From Hymenobacter lucidus (GTDB lineage Bacteria > Bacteroidota > Bacteroidia > Cytophagales > Hymenobacteraceae): a stretch of 64,000 nucleotides of DNA. The notes beneath the pieces are model-generated. The model saw only the letters and a list, made by a program, of their open reading frames with translations, made no database searches and had not been told where the DNA came from. This document shows, piece after piece, positions 46,201 to 54,348 of this stretch; within the stretch, counting starts at the first letter, position 1, and each line of letters opens with the position of its first letter. Both the position numbers and the translations under genes were made by a program. Location of the stretch: positions 1,052,444 through 1,116,443 of the forward strand of contig NZ_JAJADR010000002.1 of assembly GCF_020447265.1 (NCBI RefSeq). Reading direction: 5' to 3'.

Positions 46201-47541
46201 CTGTGGACCGGCGTGCTGCTGGCTACTACAGCTTACCACTTGCTGCAGTGGCACGAGGTGCTGGTTGCTGATTCCAACCGCACTACCGGCTCCGCACTCG
46301 GCTACTTACTACCGCTGGTGCTGCTGGCGGGCGTGGGGCTGGCCTGTTCCTGGTGGACGGCCCGGGCGCGGCAGGTACGCTGGCCCTGGCTCTACCTGCT
46401 GGGCCTGCACCTAACCGTGGCTGCGTGGGCCGCGGCAGCACCACATTCCGAGGCGCTGGCCGTGCTGCTCTGGACTACACTGGCCACTCTTGCCGCCGCT
46501 GCTGCCCACCAGGTGCGCCAGCGGCTCACCGACCCGGACAAGCTAACCCGCGCCGGTCAGCCCGACCGGTTTCTGCTGCATATCACCTATGGGCTGCTCC
46601 TGTGGGCCATGCTCTGGCACTTCGGTAAGCTGGTACCCAGTACGGAACTGCTGTGGCAGGTGCGGGGCCGCCGCCTCACGGCCGCTGCTCTGGTGTTGGT
46701 ATTGGCCGCACTGGCTTGGCGCCGGGCTCCCACTACTGGCCCGCGCTACCGTACCTGGCAGTGGCTGCACCCGTATCTGCCCGAGCTGACACTGCTGTTT
46801 CTGGGCTTCACGCTGTGGTGGGAAGTGCAACTTACCTGGCAGGCGCTGCTATGCCTGGCATTGGCGTTTGGCCTGACGCTGGGTGGCGCCCGGCTGCCGG
46901 CGCGGCTGCGGCGGCTGCAGCTCTACGGCGTGCTATTTTTCTGGCTCTCCACGCTCTGGGCCAGCTACGTGGCGTTGCGGTATCTGGCTCCGGGGCAGCT
47001 GCTGAGTGTGCGGTGGCTGACGACGGCCGGGGCCGTAGCCCTGCAGTTTGCCTACGCGGCCCTGGCCCTGCAGCTGCCGGCCCGGCCCGAGCATCTTATC
47101 TGGCCGCCGGGTCTGGCGGGCCTGGCAGCGTTGGGGCGGCTGAGTTTCCGGCAACTGGTGGCGGCGCTGCTGTATCCGGCATTTCTGGCCCTTACCGTGC
47201 TGCTGGTGCAGTCCTTCGACCGCTCGGTGCTCACGGTACTACTGATGCTGGAAGTAGTGGCCCTGTTTGTGAGCAGCCTGCTGCTGCGCCGTCAGGACTT
47301 CCGCTACGCGTCTCTGGCTGGCGTGGCCATTTGCCTGGTGCGGCTGGTATTCTTCGATCTGAGCCAGCGGGGCACTATTACGCGGGCGGTGGTCTTTATC
47401 CTGATGGGCATTTTGCTGCTGGGAATGAATGCCCTGTACGCCCGCTTCAAAGACCGTTTCGCGCCAGTAACTTCCAACGACGACAGCCCGGCGACTGAGC
47501 CCGAGTTGCCCACGGCTCCCGACACGGCTCAACCTGAATAG
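43213..47541 (+). CDS. Giant DUF2339 membrane protein
   Basis: A 1442-residue protein matching the DUF2339 family. Order: one N-terminal helix (5-20), a coiled coil (about 20-56), a Pro/Ala/Thr/Val-rich linker (about 58-183), then roughly thirty or more hydrophobic helices to residue 1415 and a short hydrophilic tail. The first conserved block is WWQRTEQLLLDNWTGILGAVVLVTGVGFLG. An internal tandem duplication of about 181 residues is visible (QALFGVSNPP and QALFGVSSPP, with matching flanks). Function is unknown; relatives are large cell-envelope proteins. High GC and long open frames on both strands come from Leu/Ala-rich coding. Confidence 0.85.
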   Translation: METMLWLFAAVIIGLFYQAMKDRVKRLEERLGQRENAHAQLLTQVEELRAELWLLKATPPAARPATPDVPRTVAAPVAPATAVAPALVSPTPQITPPVTAPTPVALPAVAPVPPIPPTAPALPVPPKPMQPPVAAPVPAVPVAATTPAAPVAQPAPPTAAPLPKPQPEPVFTPPAPPVPAEPAGPTWWQRTEQLLLDNWTGILGAVVLVTGVGFLGVYTALQVTPPVRFAMISAFAGVLLGLNYYLRNKPFAERLHVWLQSSAAAIFLFACVGAVSVPGLRWATPPLSYLLLLAGVAANLWLAWRSSRESVATLHGVLSLVALSTIAPDLLTLATAAGVTAFCIAITYRQRWKYQLLLSILSFFVFHQYWHFHLAAPLGSGLRLVAMALVLLVGVAAAIVQYRRVYAHTQFDALLFAAHVLNWTTLGFNLYQYSTGSPWKTIPLALGAVLTFFVARRARQLGIQWLFQTDTIISLILALATAFSLQGWHATGPIVGLFMLLESLLIAFIMAREQETLVFRVAAAGALLAGTGLLLMVLTQLAHYTPTELHRNALVVFLAASLGAGYFRLTAAHPVFENEADGAATNRALHQGFGGLVGALYLGVAVLLLQALFGVSNPPAGALIGAAAAVSGVVFGLAHWLRGGPTWFRTLHLAAGQVLLTVAMLGLHKLGLVWPATAAVLYLEMLLLAWLLARATETAAFRLLTGGALLAGGWLLLTSVAHWSHLLPANLHRNAALLLGVGLASAVFFRQLERQLWLSAQVAQSPDRSLHHSTGGLTGLLYLGGVRLLLQALFGVSSPPVAVLVGSAALLGGGLLALTRWLRGGAEWFRVLHLLAGQLLLSVAVLGLHKAGLSWPLTQVLLYFEMLLMTLALAWRREWWTYRVLLYATLLLAVGLPMLVYGTGHLSAEQRALLLTLAALATAAAQAAVVRLEAPAYDALPFAYNPAYRLRVLGTVPGVLLLTAAGLVYEHTWAAWAAAGLGAALLLLRRYVVVPGLWTGVLLATTAYHLLQWHEVLVADSNRTTGSALGYLLPLVLLAGVGLACSWWTARARQVRWPWLYLLGLHLTVAAWAAAAPHSEALAVLLWTTLATLAAAAAHQVRQRLTDPDKLTRAGQPDRFLLHITYGLLLWAMLWHFGKLVPSTELLWQVRGRRLTAAALVLVLAALAWRRAPTTGPRYRTWQWLHPYLPELTLLFLGFTLWWEVQLTWQALLCLALAFGLTLGGARLPARLRRLQLYGVLFFWLSTLWASYVALRYLAPGQLLSVRWLTTAGAVALQFAYAALALQLPARPEHLIWPPGLAGLAALGRLSFRQLVAALLYPAFLALTVLLVQSFDRSVLTVLLMLEVVALFVSSLLLRRQDFRYASLAGVAICLVRLVFFDLSQRGTITRAVVFILMGILLLGMNALYARFKDRFAPVTSNDDSPATEPELPTAPDTAQPE

Positions 47542-47580
47542 CAGGCTGCCCGCAGGCTATTTAGTAAGCAGCAGAACCAA

Positions 47581-48126
47581 TTAGCCTATTTCCGCAGAGG
47601 CGGCCAGCTCCCGCAGCAGCGCGTGGCCCTGTGGCCATTCACCCAGGCTCGACGCCGAGTTCAGATGACCCAATGCCCCGGCGTTTACCAGGCGGCTGCC
47701 CCAGCAGCGGGCAAATTCGGTGGCCCGGGCCAGGGTCACGTACTCGTCGTTGGTGCTGGCCACTACGATGCTGGGAAACGGCAGCCGGGCCAGCGGCAGG
47801 GGCGCAAATCCCACGGCCCGGACTGGGAAGTCGGGCCGCTCGGTATCGGCAGGGGCTACCAGCAGTGCGCCGCACACCTGACTCGTGTCGTGCCGCCGGG
47901 CCCAGAACGCTACCGTGCTGCAGGCCAGGCTGTGGGCTGCCAGCACTACCGGCCCGGGGGCGGCCCGCACGGCGGCATCCAGCGCGGCCACCCAGTCGGG
48001 GCGGGCGGGCTGTTCCCATTCGCGCTGCTCTACCCGGCGGTAGCCATATTGCTGCTCCCAAATGCTTTGCCAGTGCAGCGGCCCTGAGCTGCCCAGCCCG
48101 GGTACGGTCAGAATGGTAATCGACAT
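47581..48126 (-). CDS. RBBP9/YdeN-type serine hydrolase
   Basis: A 181-residue small alpha/beta hydrolase. It has the N-terminal TVPGLGSSGPLHWQSIWE typical of this family, the nucleophile in LAAHSLACSTVAFW (GxSxx-like with Ala for Gly), the acid Asp in ASTNDEYVT and the His in GALGHLNSASSLGEW. Activity is likely esterase-like; the natural substrate is unknown. The stop of the beta-lactamase gene is 33 bases upstream on the same strand, so the pair may be one transcript. Confidence 0.9.
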   Translation of the reverse strand: MSITILTVPGLGSSGPLHWQSIWEQQYGYRRVEQREWEQPARPDWVAALDAAVRAAPGPVVLAAHSLACSTVAFWARRHDTSQVCGALLVAPADTERPDFPVRAVGFAPLPLARLPFPSIVVASTNDEYVTLARATEFARCWGSRLVNAGALGHLNSASSLGEWPQGHALLRELAASAEIG

Positions 48127-48159
48127 TTACTCAGGAATCGGAAAAATCAGAAATGCTAC

Positions 48160-48990
48160 CTACTTCTTGCCGGGACTACCCAGCAGCCCAAACTCCTGAC
48201 GCAGAATCTGCTCGGTGAGAGCACGACGGCCCTGCACAAATTTCGCCGTGGCCGGCTGTCCGTCGGCGGGCTCCACGTTCAGGGCAAAGAAATACGTTTT
48301 ACCGGCCTGCTCCACCCAGCCCACAAACCAGCCGTTGTCGTACTGCTGGCGCATGGCCCAGCCGGTTTTGCCGCGCAACATCCAGTCCGGGCCCCGGCCC
48401 AGCACGAGCAGGGCCTTGGTTAGCTCCTGGTTGCGCTTCGCGATGGGTAGCTGCCCGCGCTGCAGCCGCTGCAAAAAGTCGATCTGCTCGAACTGCGTGA
48501 TGCGTGAGGAACCAACCAGCCAAAACGAGTCGACCGTGGCGGGCGTCACGCGCATCTGACCAAACCGCAGCTTGGGCAGCCACTGCTGGTAGCGCGCCGC
48601 CCCAATGCGCCGGGCCACCTCCTGATAGCACGGCACGCACGACACCCGCAGGGCCCGCGCAAAGGTCATGTCCTCGTTCCACTGCGGAAAGCTGCGCTTC
48701 TTGCCGTCCCAACGGAATATCTCGACCGTATCGGTTACGGCCCCGGTTTCGAGCCCGAGCAGGGTGTTAGGAATCTTGAAAGTAGAAGCCGGCAGAAAGC
48801 CCTGGCGGCAGCGGGCCAGGTTGTAGGCTGTGTACTGGCCGGTGCCGGCTTCGAGTACCAAAAAAGAGCCTTGCAGCCCATACTCAGCGAAATAATGCTG
48901 ATAATTCCGCTCAACGATACGCTGGGCGAAGGCACCGGGGCCGCTGAGCAACAGCAGCCCGGCCATGAGGTGCAGCAGAATTCTTAGCAC
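48160..48990 (-). CDS. Class D (OXA-type) beta-lactamase
   Basis: A 276-residue periplasmic enzyme with a signal peptide (cleavage near AFAQ, residue 23). The class D active site is present: PASTFKIPN with Ser69 and Lys72 (the carbamylated lysine), S117-C-V as the SxV motif, SFWL with Trp157, and LRGKTGW with K208-T-G. The YGN motif is replaced by FGQ at 143-145. Penicillin hydrolysis is likely; activity cannot be graded from sequence. There is no mobile element, integron or plasmid feature nearby, so it looks chromosomal and intrinsic. A penicillin-sensing role (BlaR-like) is less likely because no sensor domains are attached. Confidence 0.88.
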   Translation of the reverse strand: MLRILLHLMAGLLLLSGPGAFAQRIVERNYQHYFAEYGLQGSFLVLEAGTGQYTAYNLARCRQGFLPASTFKIPNTLLGLETGAVTDTVEIFRWDGKKRSFPQWNEDMTFARALRVSCVPCYQEVARRIGAARYQQWLPKLRFGQMRVTPATVDSFWLVGSSRITQFEQIDFLQRLQRGQLPIAKRNQELTKALLVLGRGPDWMLRGKTGWAMRQQYDNGWFVGWVEQAGKTYFFALNVEPADGQPATAKFVQGRRALTEQILRQEFGLLGSPGKK

Positions 48991-49072
48991 GCGGTAGCCA
49001 GTAAAAGCAGCGGCGCGGCGCTGCCGGTGGATGGTAAAACCCCGTCAATAATACCGTTTTCGGCCCAAGCGG

Positions 49073-49447
49073 CTACTCACCGGTTATAATTTCCAGCTTC
49101 GACGGCGACAGATAGTAATACTCTACGCCGCTGGGCGGGGCGTATTTGTCGAATGCCCGGTAAGTACCCGTGAAGCTCACCGGTAGAGAATCTTTACGAA
49201 ACGCCTCGGGCAGCTGCCCACAGATAAAGCCCACCGTCGGCGCATTGAATGTGCCCGGAATTTTGGCGTGAATGGTATACAGCTGCTCTTTCTTATCGAG
49301 AAAGACGCGGCCCTCCCCCAGCACGTTTTCTTTGATTACCGTTTTCGAGCCGCAGGTTTCCTGCACTATCAGTTCCGGCAGCTCCTGCTGGCAACTGGTG
49401 GCCCCAAAGGCAGCAGCCAGGGCTAGTAGGCAAACATTCTTTTTCAT
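49073..49447 (-). CDS. Small lipoprotein, unknown function
   Basis: A 124-residue predicted lipoprotein with lipobox GATSC at residue 19. The mature part holds three further cysteines (VQETCGS, FICGQ) and a beta-rich pattern ending LSPSKLEIITGE. No family recognised. It lies about 80 bases upstream of the beta-lactamase start on the same strand; whether they share a transcript is unclear. Confidence 0.7.
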   Translation of the reverse strand: MKKNVCLLALAAAFGATSCQQELPELIVQETCGSKTVIKENVLGEGRVFLDKKEQLYTIHAKIPGTFNAPTVGFICGQLPEAFRKDSLPVSFTGTYRAFDKYAPPSGVEYYYLSPSKLEIITGE

Positions 49448-49899
49448 AACAACAGAAACACCCCCTTTAGTACGTCCTTCAATTTCACGGCCCAGCGTCG
49501 GGAAGCAAGATACCAGGTTACCCGCGCAACTCCGCCGTCCAAGCGGTACTTCGTCGGCAGGCCGCGCCAGTGGCGCAGGTACTCAGCCGGTAAAGCGGGG
49601 GCCGGAACCAGGCCAATTGTAGCACGGGGCTGGCTTTGTCAACTGGTTGCCGAAATTCTTATTGACAGGGCAAAATCGGCTTTACAGGCTTTTCTAACGC
49701 TATTTTCTATCAACAACAAGCCCGTGTAGCAGGGCCAGGGCCGGAGCTGTGTCGCATAACCAGGCCGGCTATGTGCCGTATTAAGCGTACCTTGCACGGG
49801 TGGCCTACCCACGCGAAAGAGTCGGGCCGGGGCAAAACTCCGCGCTACTTGCCGCAGTACAAGTCACTAACCCTCATATCTCAGCCTCATTTTTTCCTT
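49448..49899. other. Intergenic region, no gene seen
   Basis: A 452-base gap between the divergent lipoprotein gene and the 47-residue protein gene. It has no terminator, tRNA or convincing frame. A frame running from 49771 into the small protein uses a far-upstream start and is not supported by codon context. The promoters of both flanking genes should lie here, but I find no full -33/-7 pair. Confidence 0.35.
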
Positions 49900-50043
49900 A
49901 TGGCGACGACTAACACCCCCACTTCCCAGGACTCCCAGGCCAACGCTGCCGCCGAGCCCCTAACCGCACAAGAAGCCCTGCACCACCGCGTGAAGCAGGC
50001 GCAGGAGCGTCGCCGTCAGAAGCGCAAGCGCATCCACGCGTAG
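49900..50043 (+). CDS. Small basic protein (47 residues), unknown function
   Basis: A short frame starting MATTNTPTSQDSQAN and ending in a strongly basic helix, HHRVKQAQERRRQKRKRIHA-like (residues 30-47). The first half is polar and probably disordered. A clean terminator starts 19 bases after the stop, which supports a real short transcript. The basic helix could bind RNA or DNA. The MATT start is shared with the 78-residue protein at 51080, but the rest is not. Confidence 0.6.
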   Translation: MATTNTPTSQDSQANAAAEPLTAQEALHHRVKQAQERRRQKRKRIHA

Positions 50044-50061
50044 CCTTTCCCGGCTCCGCTG

Positions 50062-50098
50062 AAAAGCCCTGCCTGCCACACCGCAGCCAGGGCTTTTT
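50062..50098 (+). terminator. Terminator after the 47-residue protein gene
   Basis: AAAAGCCCT pairs with AGGGCTTTTT around an 18-base loop, ending in five Ts. Confidence 0.75.
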
Positions 50099-50169
50099 CG
50101 TGCCCGATGAATGCCCCTTCTCCTGCTGCCCGCGGCGGCCGGGCACCGCACTTCTTCGTATTCATAGGC

Positions 50170-50613
50170 ATGAGGAAGCGGTTAGTGCTTGTGCTGCTGG
50201 GCCTGAGCGGCTGCCACCGCGGGGAGTTAGTACGGCTGCAGGTGGTAAATGACAGCCAGGAAAAGCTGGTGGATATTGCCGTGTTCTGCGACGGTAAGCG
50301 CCTGGCCGACACGCTCGTGCCCAAGTACCGCAGCCCCGCCGACCGGCTCAACTACTACCTGCGCCTGCCGCCGGGGCCGCATCGTATCGTGGCCTTGTCG
50401 CAGGGGCAGCACACCCGCCTCGATACCAGTCTCAACACCACCGGCAGCAACGTGCTGGGCGTTACCTTTCGCTACGACTCCCTAGCGCCCCGGCACCAGA
50501 AAACCTATTTCGCCGACGGGGCCGAGGGAGAAATTACGTTCCCGGCGTTTCACATACCGCGCCGCTTTCGGGTATATCAGTTTCAAACCGCCCAGCCGCT
50601 GCGCCCGGAATAG
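50170..50613 (+). CDS. Small lipoprotein, unknown function
   Basis: A 147-residue predicted lipoprotein; the signal peptide is MRKRLVLVLLGLSGC with the lipid Cys at residue 15. The mature part is beta-rich (LQVVNDSQEKLVDIAVFCDG; YYLRLPPGPHRIVALSQGQHTR) and looks like a small Ig-like or transthyretin-like fold. The start at 50170 is chosen for the signal peptide; an earlier ATG at 50107 would place it internally. The next lipoprotein gene follows 38 bases later, so they probably form an operon. Confidence 0.7.
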   Translation: MRKRLVLVLLGLSGCHRGELVRLQVVNDSQEKLVDIAVFCDGKRLADTLVPKYRSPADRLNYYLRLPPGPHRIVALSQGQHTRLDTSLNTTGSNVLGVTFRYDSLAPRHQKTYFADGAEGEITFPAFHIPRRFRVYQFQTAQPLRPE

Positions 50614-50651
50614 TAGGGCCCGCAATAGAATTTACCCGCTTACTTTACCGC

Positions 50652-51008
50652 ATGATGATAAAAGCCCTTCCTTTTCTGCTGCTCGGCACGGTGTGCGCAC
50701 TGAGCAGCTGCCAGCAAACGCCGGCCACCGATAATACGTCTATGCTGCCCACCGACTCGGCGGCGGCTACGCCCGCAGCTACCACCGGGGCCGCTACCGA
50801 AGCCGAGGCCCGCGCCGCCGTAGGCCGCCACGTGCAGACGCTGCCCAACGCGGCCCTGTTCGTGCTCGACTCGGCCCGGGCTATGGATGTGGAAGACCAC
50901 TGGCAGGTGCTGGTGCCCCGCTCCGACTGGGCCAACCGGATGCCCAACAAAGCAGCCTTCGAGGTCGATAAGAAAACTGGGGCCGTCCGCACCCTGATGG
51001 TTAAGTAG
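50652..51008 (+). CDS. Small lipoprotein, unknown function
   Basis: A 118-residue predicted lipoprotein with lipobox LSSC at residue 20, an Ala/Thr/Ser-rich linker (residues 22-55), and a compact C-terminal part (AVGRHVQTLPNAALFVLDSARA; VEDHWQVLVPRSDWANRMPN; KKTGAVRTLMV). The last pattern, a strand ending in a DKKTGAV turn, resembles PepSY-like folds, but I do not call that. It is second in a two-gene lipoprotein operon and is followed by a strong terminator. Confidence 0.7.
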   Translation: MMIKALPFLLLGTVCALSSCQQTPATDNTSMLPTDSAAATPAATTGAATEAEARAAVGRHVQTLPNAALFVLDSARAMDVEDHWQVLVPRSDWANRMPNKAAFEVDKKTGAVRTLMVK

Positions 51009-51024
51009 CGCCGTCGTTACCCAC

Positions 51025-51061
51025 AAAAAAAGGCCCGAACCTTCCCAGGTTCGGGCCTTTT
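51025..51061. terminator. Bidirectional terminator between convergent small genes
   Basis: AAAAAAAGGCCCGAACC / GGTTCGGGCCTTTT with a 6-base loop, T or A tract on each side. Confidence 0.9.
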
Positions 51062-51079
51062 CGTTCATTGGGGGGCAAG

Positions 51080-51316
51080 CTACTTCTTGGGCTTATCCTT
51101 AGGCTCCTGCTGCAGGTCGGTGCCGTTGATGAAGTCTTCGTCGCCCTTAGCCAAGCTGTGCAGGTGGTGAATTCCGTCGCCCATCGTTACGCCGGCTTCG
51201 GAGTCGATGGTGGGTGAGGCGCTCTGGATGTTGCCGGTGCTGGCGCTGGTAGCGCCTACTGCGCCCTGCGTATCGTCGTTGGCTTTCTTGTCGGTTTTCT
51301 TGGGAGTAGTGGCCAT
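51080..51316 (-). CDS. Small hydrophilic protein (78 residues), unknown function
   Basis: A soluble, probably disordered protein with a Lys-rich start (MATTPKKTDKKANDD) and end (EPKDKPKK), and a middle part IDSEAGVTMGDGIHHLHSLAKGDEDF that is more structured. I know no family for it. It ends just before the shared terminator with the convergent lipoprotein operon, which supports it as a gene. Confidence 0.6.
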   Translation of the reverse strand: MATTPKKTDKKANDDTQGAVGATSASTGNIQSASPTIDSEAGVTMGDGIHHLHSLAKGDEDFINGTDLQQEPKDKPKK

Positions 51317-51649
51317 AGTTTCAGAAATCAGAAAGTAAGCTGCCGGGGCAGAATAGAATGCAACGCAGGCAAGGCTGGTAGCCGGAAGCCCGCCCTGGCT
51401 ATACGCACAACAGCGGCAGCAGTTTTTGGGCCGAATAAGCCCAGCCTATTTCCACAGGGCCTGCCGGCGGTTTCGGTCTTTCGGCGAGCTACGTTTTTCC
51501 CGGCCAGAGTAGCCGTCGATGTGGCTGTTAGCAAACACATTGGCAATAAAAAGGCTATAAAATTACATTTTTTCTATATAGCTGACTTCTACCTTTGTAG
51601 CAAATGCGCGGGGTGGGCTCGACTGCATTATTCGCTCTATCACACTAGT
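51317..51649. other. Intergenic region with a promoter for the T9SS gene
   Basis: A 333-base divergent gap. TACCTTTG at 51590-51597 matches the -7 consensus for the plus-strand gene, and T-rich sequence lies at the -33 position (51567-51573). The leader to the ATG at 51650 is about 45 bases. The half near 51317 is GC-rich and holds nothing I recognise. Confidence 0.45.
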
Positions 51650-53683
51650 ATGCTCAAACACCAACACCTCTATTGCTTTGCCCTCGCCAGTGCCCTGACG
51701 CTGGCTTTCACCCAACGGGCACAGGCCCAGGCCGGCAAGAACGGCCCCCTCACCGTGAGCACCGCCAATGTGGTAGTGAACAGCTATTCGGCCCTCACCG
51801 CCGATGCCGCGGCCGGCACCACTACCCTGACCGTAGCCAGCACCAGCGGCCTGAGCACCGGCGACCTGATCATGGTCATCCAGATGCAGGGGGCCACTAT
51901 TAATACCACCAATACCAGCAGCTACGGCGCGGTAACAGCCTACAATAACGCCGGCAACTACGAGCTGGCCGTGGTGCAGGGCATTATCAACGGTACTTCG
52001 TTTGGCCTCAGCAAAGCGCTGAGCCGGAGCTATACCGCCGCCGGCAAAGTTCAGATTGTGCGGATTCCGCGCTACACTACGCTCACCATCAATGCTGGCG
52101 GCTCTATCACGGGAGCGGCCTGGGATGGCACCACCGGCGGCGTGGTGGCCACCGAAGCGCAGGGTACCACTACCATCAACGGCAGCATCGCGGCTACGGG
52201 CCTGGGCTTCCGTGGCGGGGCTACGGCTAATAACGGCGTCAACAACAACGCCAACTACGTGGGCACCGGCAATACTGGTGGTGAGAAGGGCGAAAGTATT
52301 GCCGGCTACGGCGCTTCCTACGCCGGGGGCACCCGGGGCCGGGGCGCCCCGGCCAACGGTGGTGGTGGCGGCAACTCGGTGAATGCCGGCGGCGGCGGCG
52401 GGGCCAACGGCGGCACAGTAGCCTCTTGGACCGGCACTGGCCGCCCGAGCATTACTACCGGCGCCTGGGCCAACGCCTGGAACCTGGAAAGCGCCGGCTT
52501 TGCTACTTCCTCCTCCTCGGGCGGGGGCCGCGGCGGCTACGGCGTGTCCGACAACGACTTGGATGCCCTGACCGTGGGACCCAACCAGGCCAGCTGGGGC
52601 CAGTATAGCCGCCCCAACACAGGCGGCCTGGGCGGCCGGCCCCTCGACTACAGCGCCGGCCGCCTCTACCTGGGCGGCGGCGGCGGCACCGGCGATGGCA
52701 ACACGAGCGTGGCCGGCCTCGGGGGCCGCGGGGGCGGACTAGTCTACCTGCTCGGGGCGGGCTTCGCGGGCAGTGGCTCGGTGGTGGCCAACGGCGCGGC
52801 CGGCGGCACTTCCCAAGCCAACAACCCCTTTGCCGACGGGGCCGGCGGTGGCGGGGGCGGCGGCACTATCGTGGTAAATGCCAGCAGCATCATGAATCTC
52901 CAGCTGACGGCCAGCGGGGGCGCGGGCGGCAACACCGAGAATACTGTGGACAAAGGCTACGGGCCCGGCGGCGGCGGCGGCGCGGGCTATATCGGCCTGA
53001 CGCAGACGGCCAGCTTTAGCAACGTCACCATTGCGCTGCAAGGCGGAGCCAACGGGGTTTCCACCTCGCCCGGCCTCACCGAGTTTCCGCCCAACGGAGC
53101 CACGCGGGGCGGCGCCAGCAGCTTCGCCTTCATTAGCGCCACTTCCGCGCCACTTCCCGTTACCTGGACGAGCTTCACGGCCGCCTGGGACGGCAGCCGC
53201 ACCCGGCTGGCCTGGGCCACGGCCACGGAGCTGCGCACCCAGAGCTTTGTTACCGAGCGCAGCACCGACGGCCGCACGTTCACGGCCTTCGGCCAGCCCG
53301 TGGCCGCCGCTGGTACCAGCCAGACCGAGCGGCGCTACACCAGCTACGATGCGGCCCCACCGGCCCCGCAGGTGTACTACCGTATTCGCCAGCTCGATAC
53401 CAACGGGGCCACCAGCTATACGCCCGTAGTGGTCGTGCGCACCCAGCACCTCGGGGACGTGGGTGCCTACCCTACACCCGTGCGGCGGGGCCAACGCCTG
53501 CACACTGCCTTGCCGGCCACTGCTACCCCACTGCTGCGCGACCTGCTTGGTCGGAGCGTGCCAGTTTCGGTGCTTCCTGCTGCCAATGGCACCCTCGACG
53601 TAGACACGCAGGCCCTGGCGGCGGGCGTGTATCTGCTGTCGGTGCCGGGCGGGGCGGCCCAGCGGCTGGTGGTGCAGGAATAA
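51650..53683 (+). CDS. T9SS-secreted glycine-rich surface protein
   Basis: A 677-residue exported protein. The signal peptide runs to AQAQ near residue 25. Residues 30-130 hold a conserved beta-rich domain (TTLTVASTSGLSTGDLIMVIQMQGATI). Residues 160-510 are very Gly/Asn-rich, with GGGGGNSVNAGGGGGANGG-type runs likely to form a repetitive shell. An Fn3-like module begins PLPVTWTSFTAAWDGSRTRLAW (about 535-630). The C-terminal 65 residues are a type A T9SS sorting domain (RDLLGRSVPVSVLP ... LAAGVYLLSVPGG). It should cross the outer membrane by the Por secretion system and be anchored or released. The start at 51650 fits the signal peptide. Confidence 0.85.
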   Translation: MLKHQHLYCFALASALTLAFTQRAQAQAGKNGPLTVSTANVVVNSYSALTADAAAGTTTLTVASTSGLSTGDLIMVIQMQGATINTTNTSSYGAVTAYNNAGNYELAVVQGIINGTSFGLSKALSRSYTAAGKVQIVRIPRYTTLTINAGGSITGAAWDGTTGGVVATEAQGTTTINGSIAATGLGFRGGATANNGVNNNANYVGTGNTGGEKGESIAGYGASYAGGTRGRGAPANGGGGGNSVNAGGGGGANGGTVASWTGTGRPSITTGAWANAWNLESAGFATSSSSGGGRGGYGVSDNDLDALTVGPNQASWGQYSRPNTGGLGGRPLDYSAGRLYLGGGGGTGDGNTSVAGLGGRGGGLVYLLGAGFAGSGSVVANGAAGGTSQANNPFADGAGGGGGGGTIVVNASSIMNLQLTASGGAGGNTENTVDKGYGPGGGGGAGYIGLTQTASFSNVTIALQGGANGVSTSPGLTEFPPNGATRGGASSFAFISATSAPLPVTWTSFTAAWDGSRTRLAWATATELRTQSFVTERSTDGRTFTAFGQPVAAAGTSQTERRYTSYDAAPPAPQVYYRIRQLDTNGATSYTPVVVVRTQHLGDVGAYPTPVRRGQRLHTALPATATPLLRDLLGRSVPVSVLPAANGTLDVDTQALAAGVYLLSVPGGAAQRLVVQE

Positions 53684-53737
53684 CCCGTGTGGCAGCGGCG
53701 GCAACTGCGCCGGCAGCTGCTAGCCGATTTACTTTCA

Positions 53738-53773
53738 AAGTCCCTGACGGATGCCGTCAGGGACTTTTTTTTG
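53738..53773 (+). terminator. Terminator after the glycine-rich T9SS gene
   Basis: AAAGTCCCTGACGG / CCGTCAGGGACTTT with an ATG loop and eight Ts. Confidence 0.9.
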
Positions 53774-54348
53774 TTGGCTACCAGCTCCGGTTGGCTATCA
53801 GTAGCCCGTAGGAAGCTACCGCTCATAGATGGGCAACTCACAGCTGGTGGGGCCTGGGCTACCAGGTGGGTTTATACTTTTCCTACCTGCGCTTTGCCGG
53901 CCGCCATTGCTGCCACGCGCCTGTGTCATCTGGTAGCATCTGCAAGTATCGACCCCAGGCCCACGTGAAAAGCCTTAGCTCTGCCAATCCGGCCGGGCAG
54001 CTTGCAGGCTCCACGGCAGCCGGGCTTCCGGGCGGAGCCTGCTTATTGAATAATACCATGAAAATCACTCTATACAATGAAATATTTATGTAAAGCTACT
54101 CCCCTGGCCTACCTTTGCCAAGTACTTGTGTGTTATTAGGTTTAGTGGCCGTTGCTTCCCAAGAAGTGGTGCTTTACCCCCCTTCTTCGTCGTTTCGCCT
54201 GTGCTGCTGCCCCCTACTTGCTTTCCTTCTGCTTTCCGGATAGTTCCGCCTCCCCTTACCGGGGCCGGCTGGGCTATGCCCAGCGCTTAGCTCCTCCCCG
54301 ATTTTCCGCCTTCGTATTCCCACTCCCTATTCTGCAAAGCTCCTTCAT
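53774..54348. other. Intergenic region and long 5-prime leader of the giant T9SS gene
   Basis: About 575 bases with no supported gene. A hairpin GCAGGCTCC / GGAGCCTGC (54004-54042) followed by TTATT looks like another terminator, though I see nothing clearly transcribed into it. TACCTTTG at 54110-54117 is an exact -7 match with TATG at the -33 position. Transcription from there gives a leader of about 225 bases rich in C and T. A 66-codon frame at 54152-54352 that overlaps the ATG is probably accidental. Confidence 0.4.
54110..54117 (+). promoter_or_regulatory. Candidate -7 box of the giant T9SS gene
   Basis: TACCTTTG is identical to the box before the other T9SS gene (51590-51597), typA, tgt and rpsT. 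It lies 232 bases before the ATG. The -33 element, TATG at 54087-54090, is one base off. Confidence 0.5.

Noticed and set aside
48160..49447. A transferred resistance cassette around the beta-lactamase gene
   Set aside because: There is no transposase, integrase, attachment site or inverted repeat nearby, and base composition matches the neighbours.
53687..53968. A plus-strand frame starting just after the glycine-rich T9SS gene
   Set aside because: It runs straight through the strong terminator at 53738-53773 and its product has no signal or domain.
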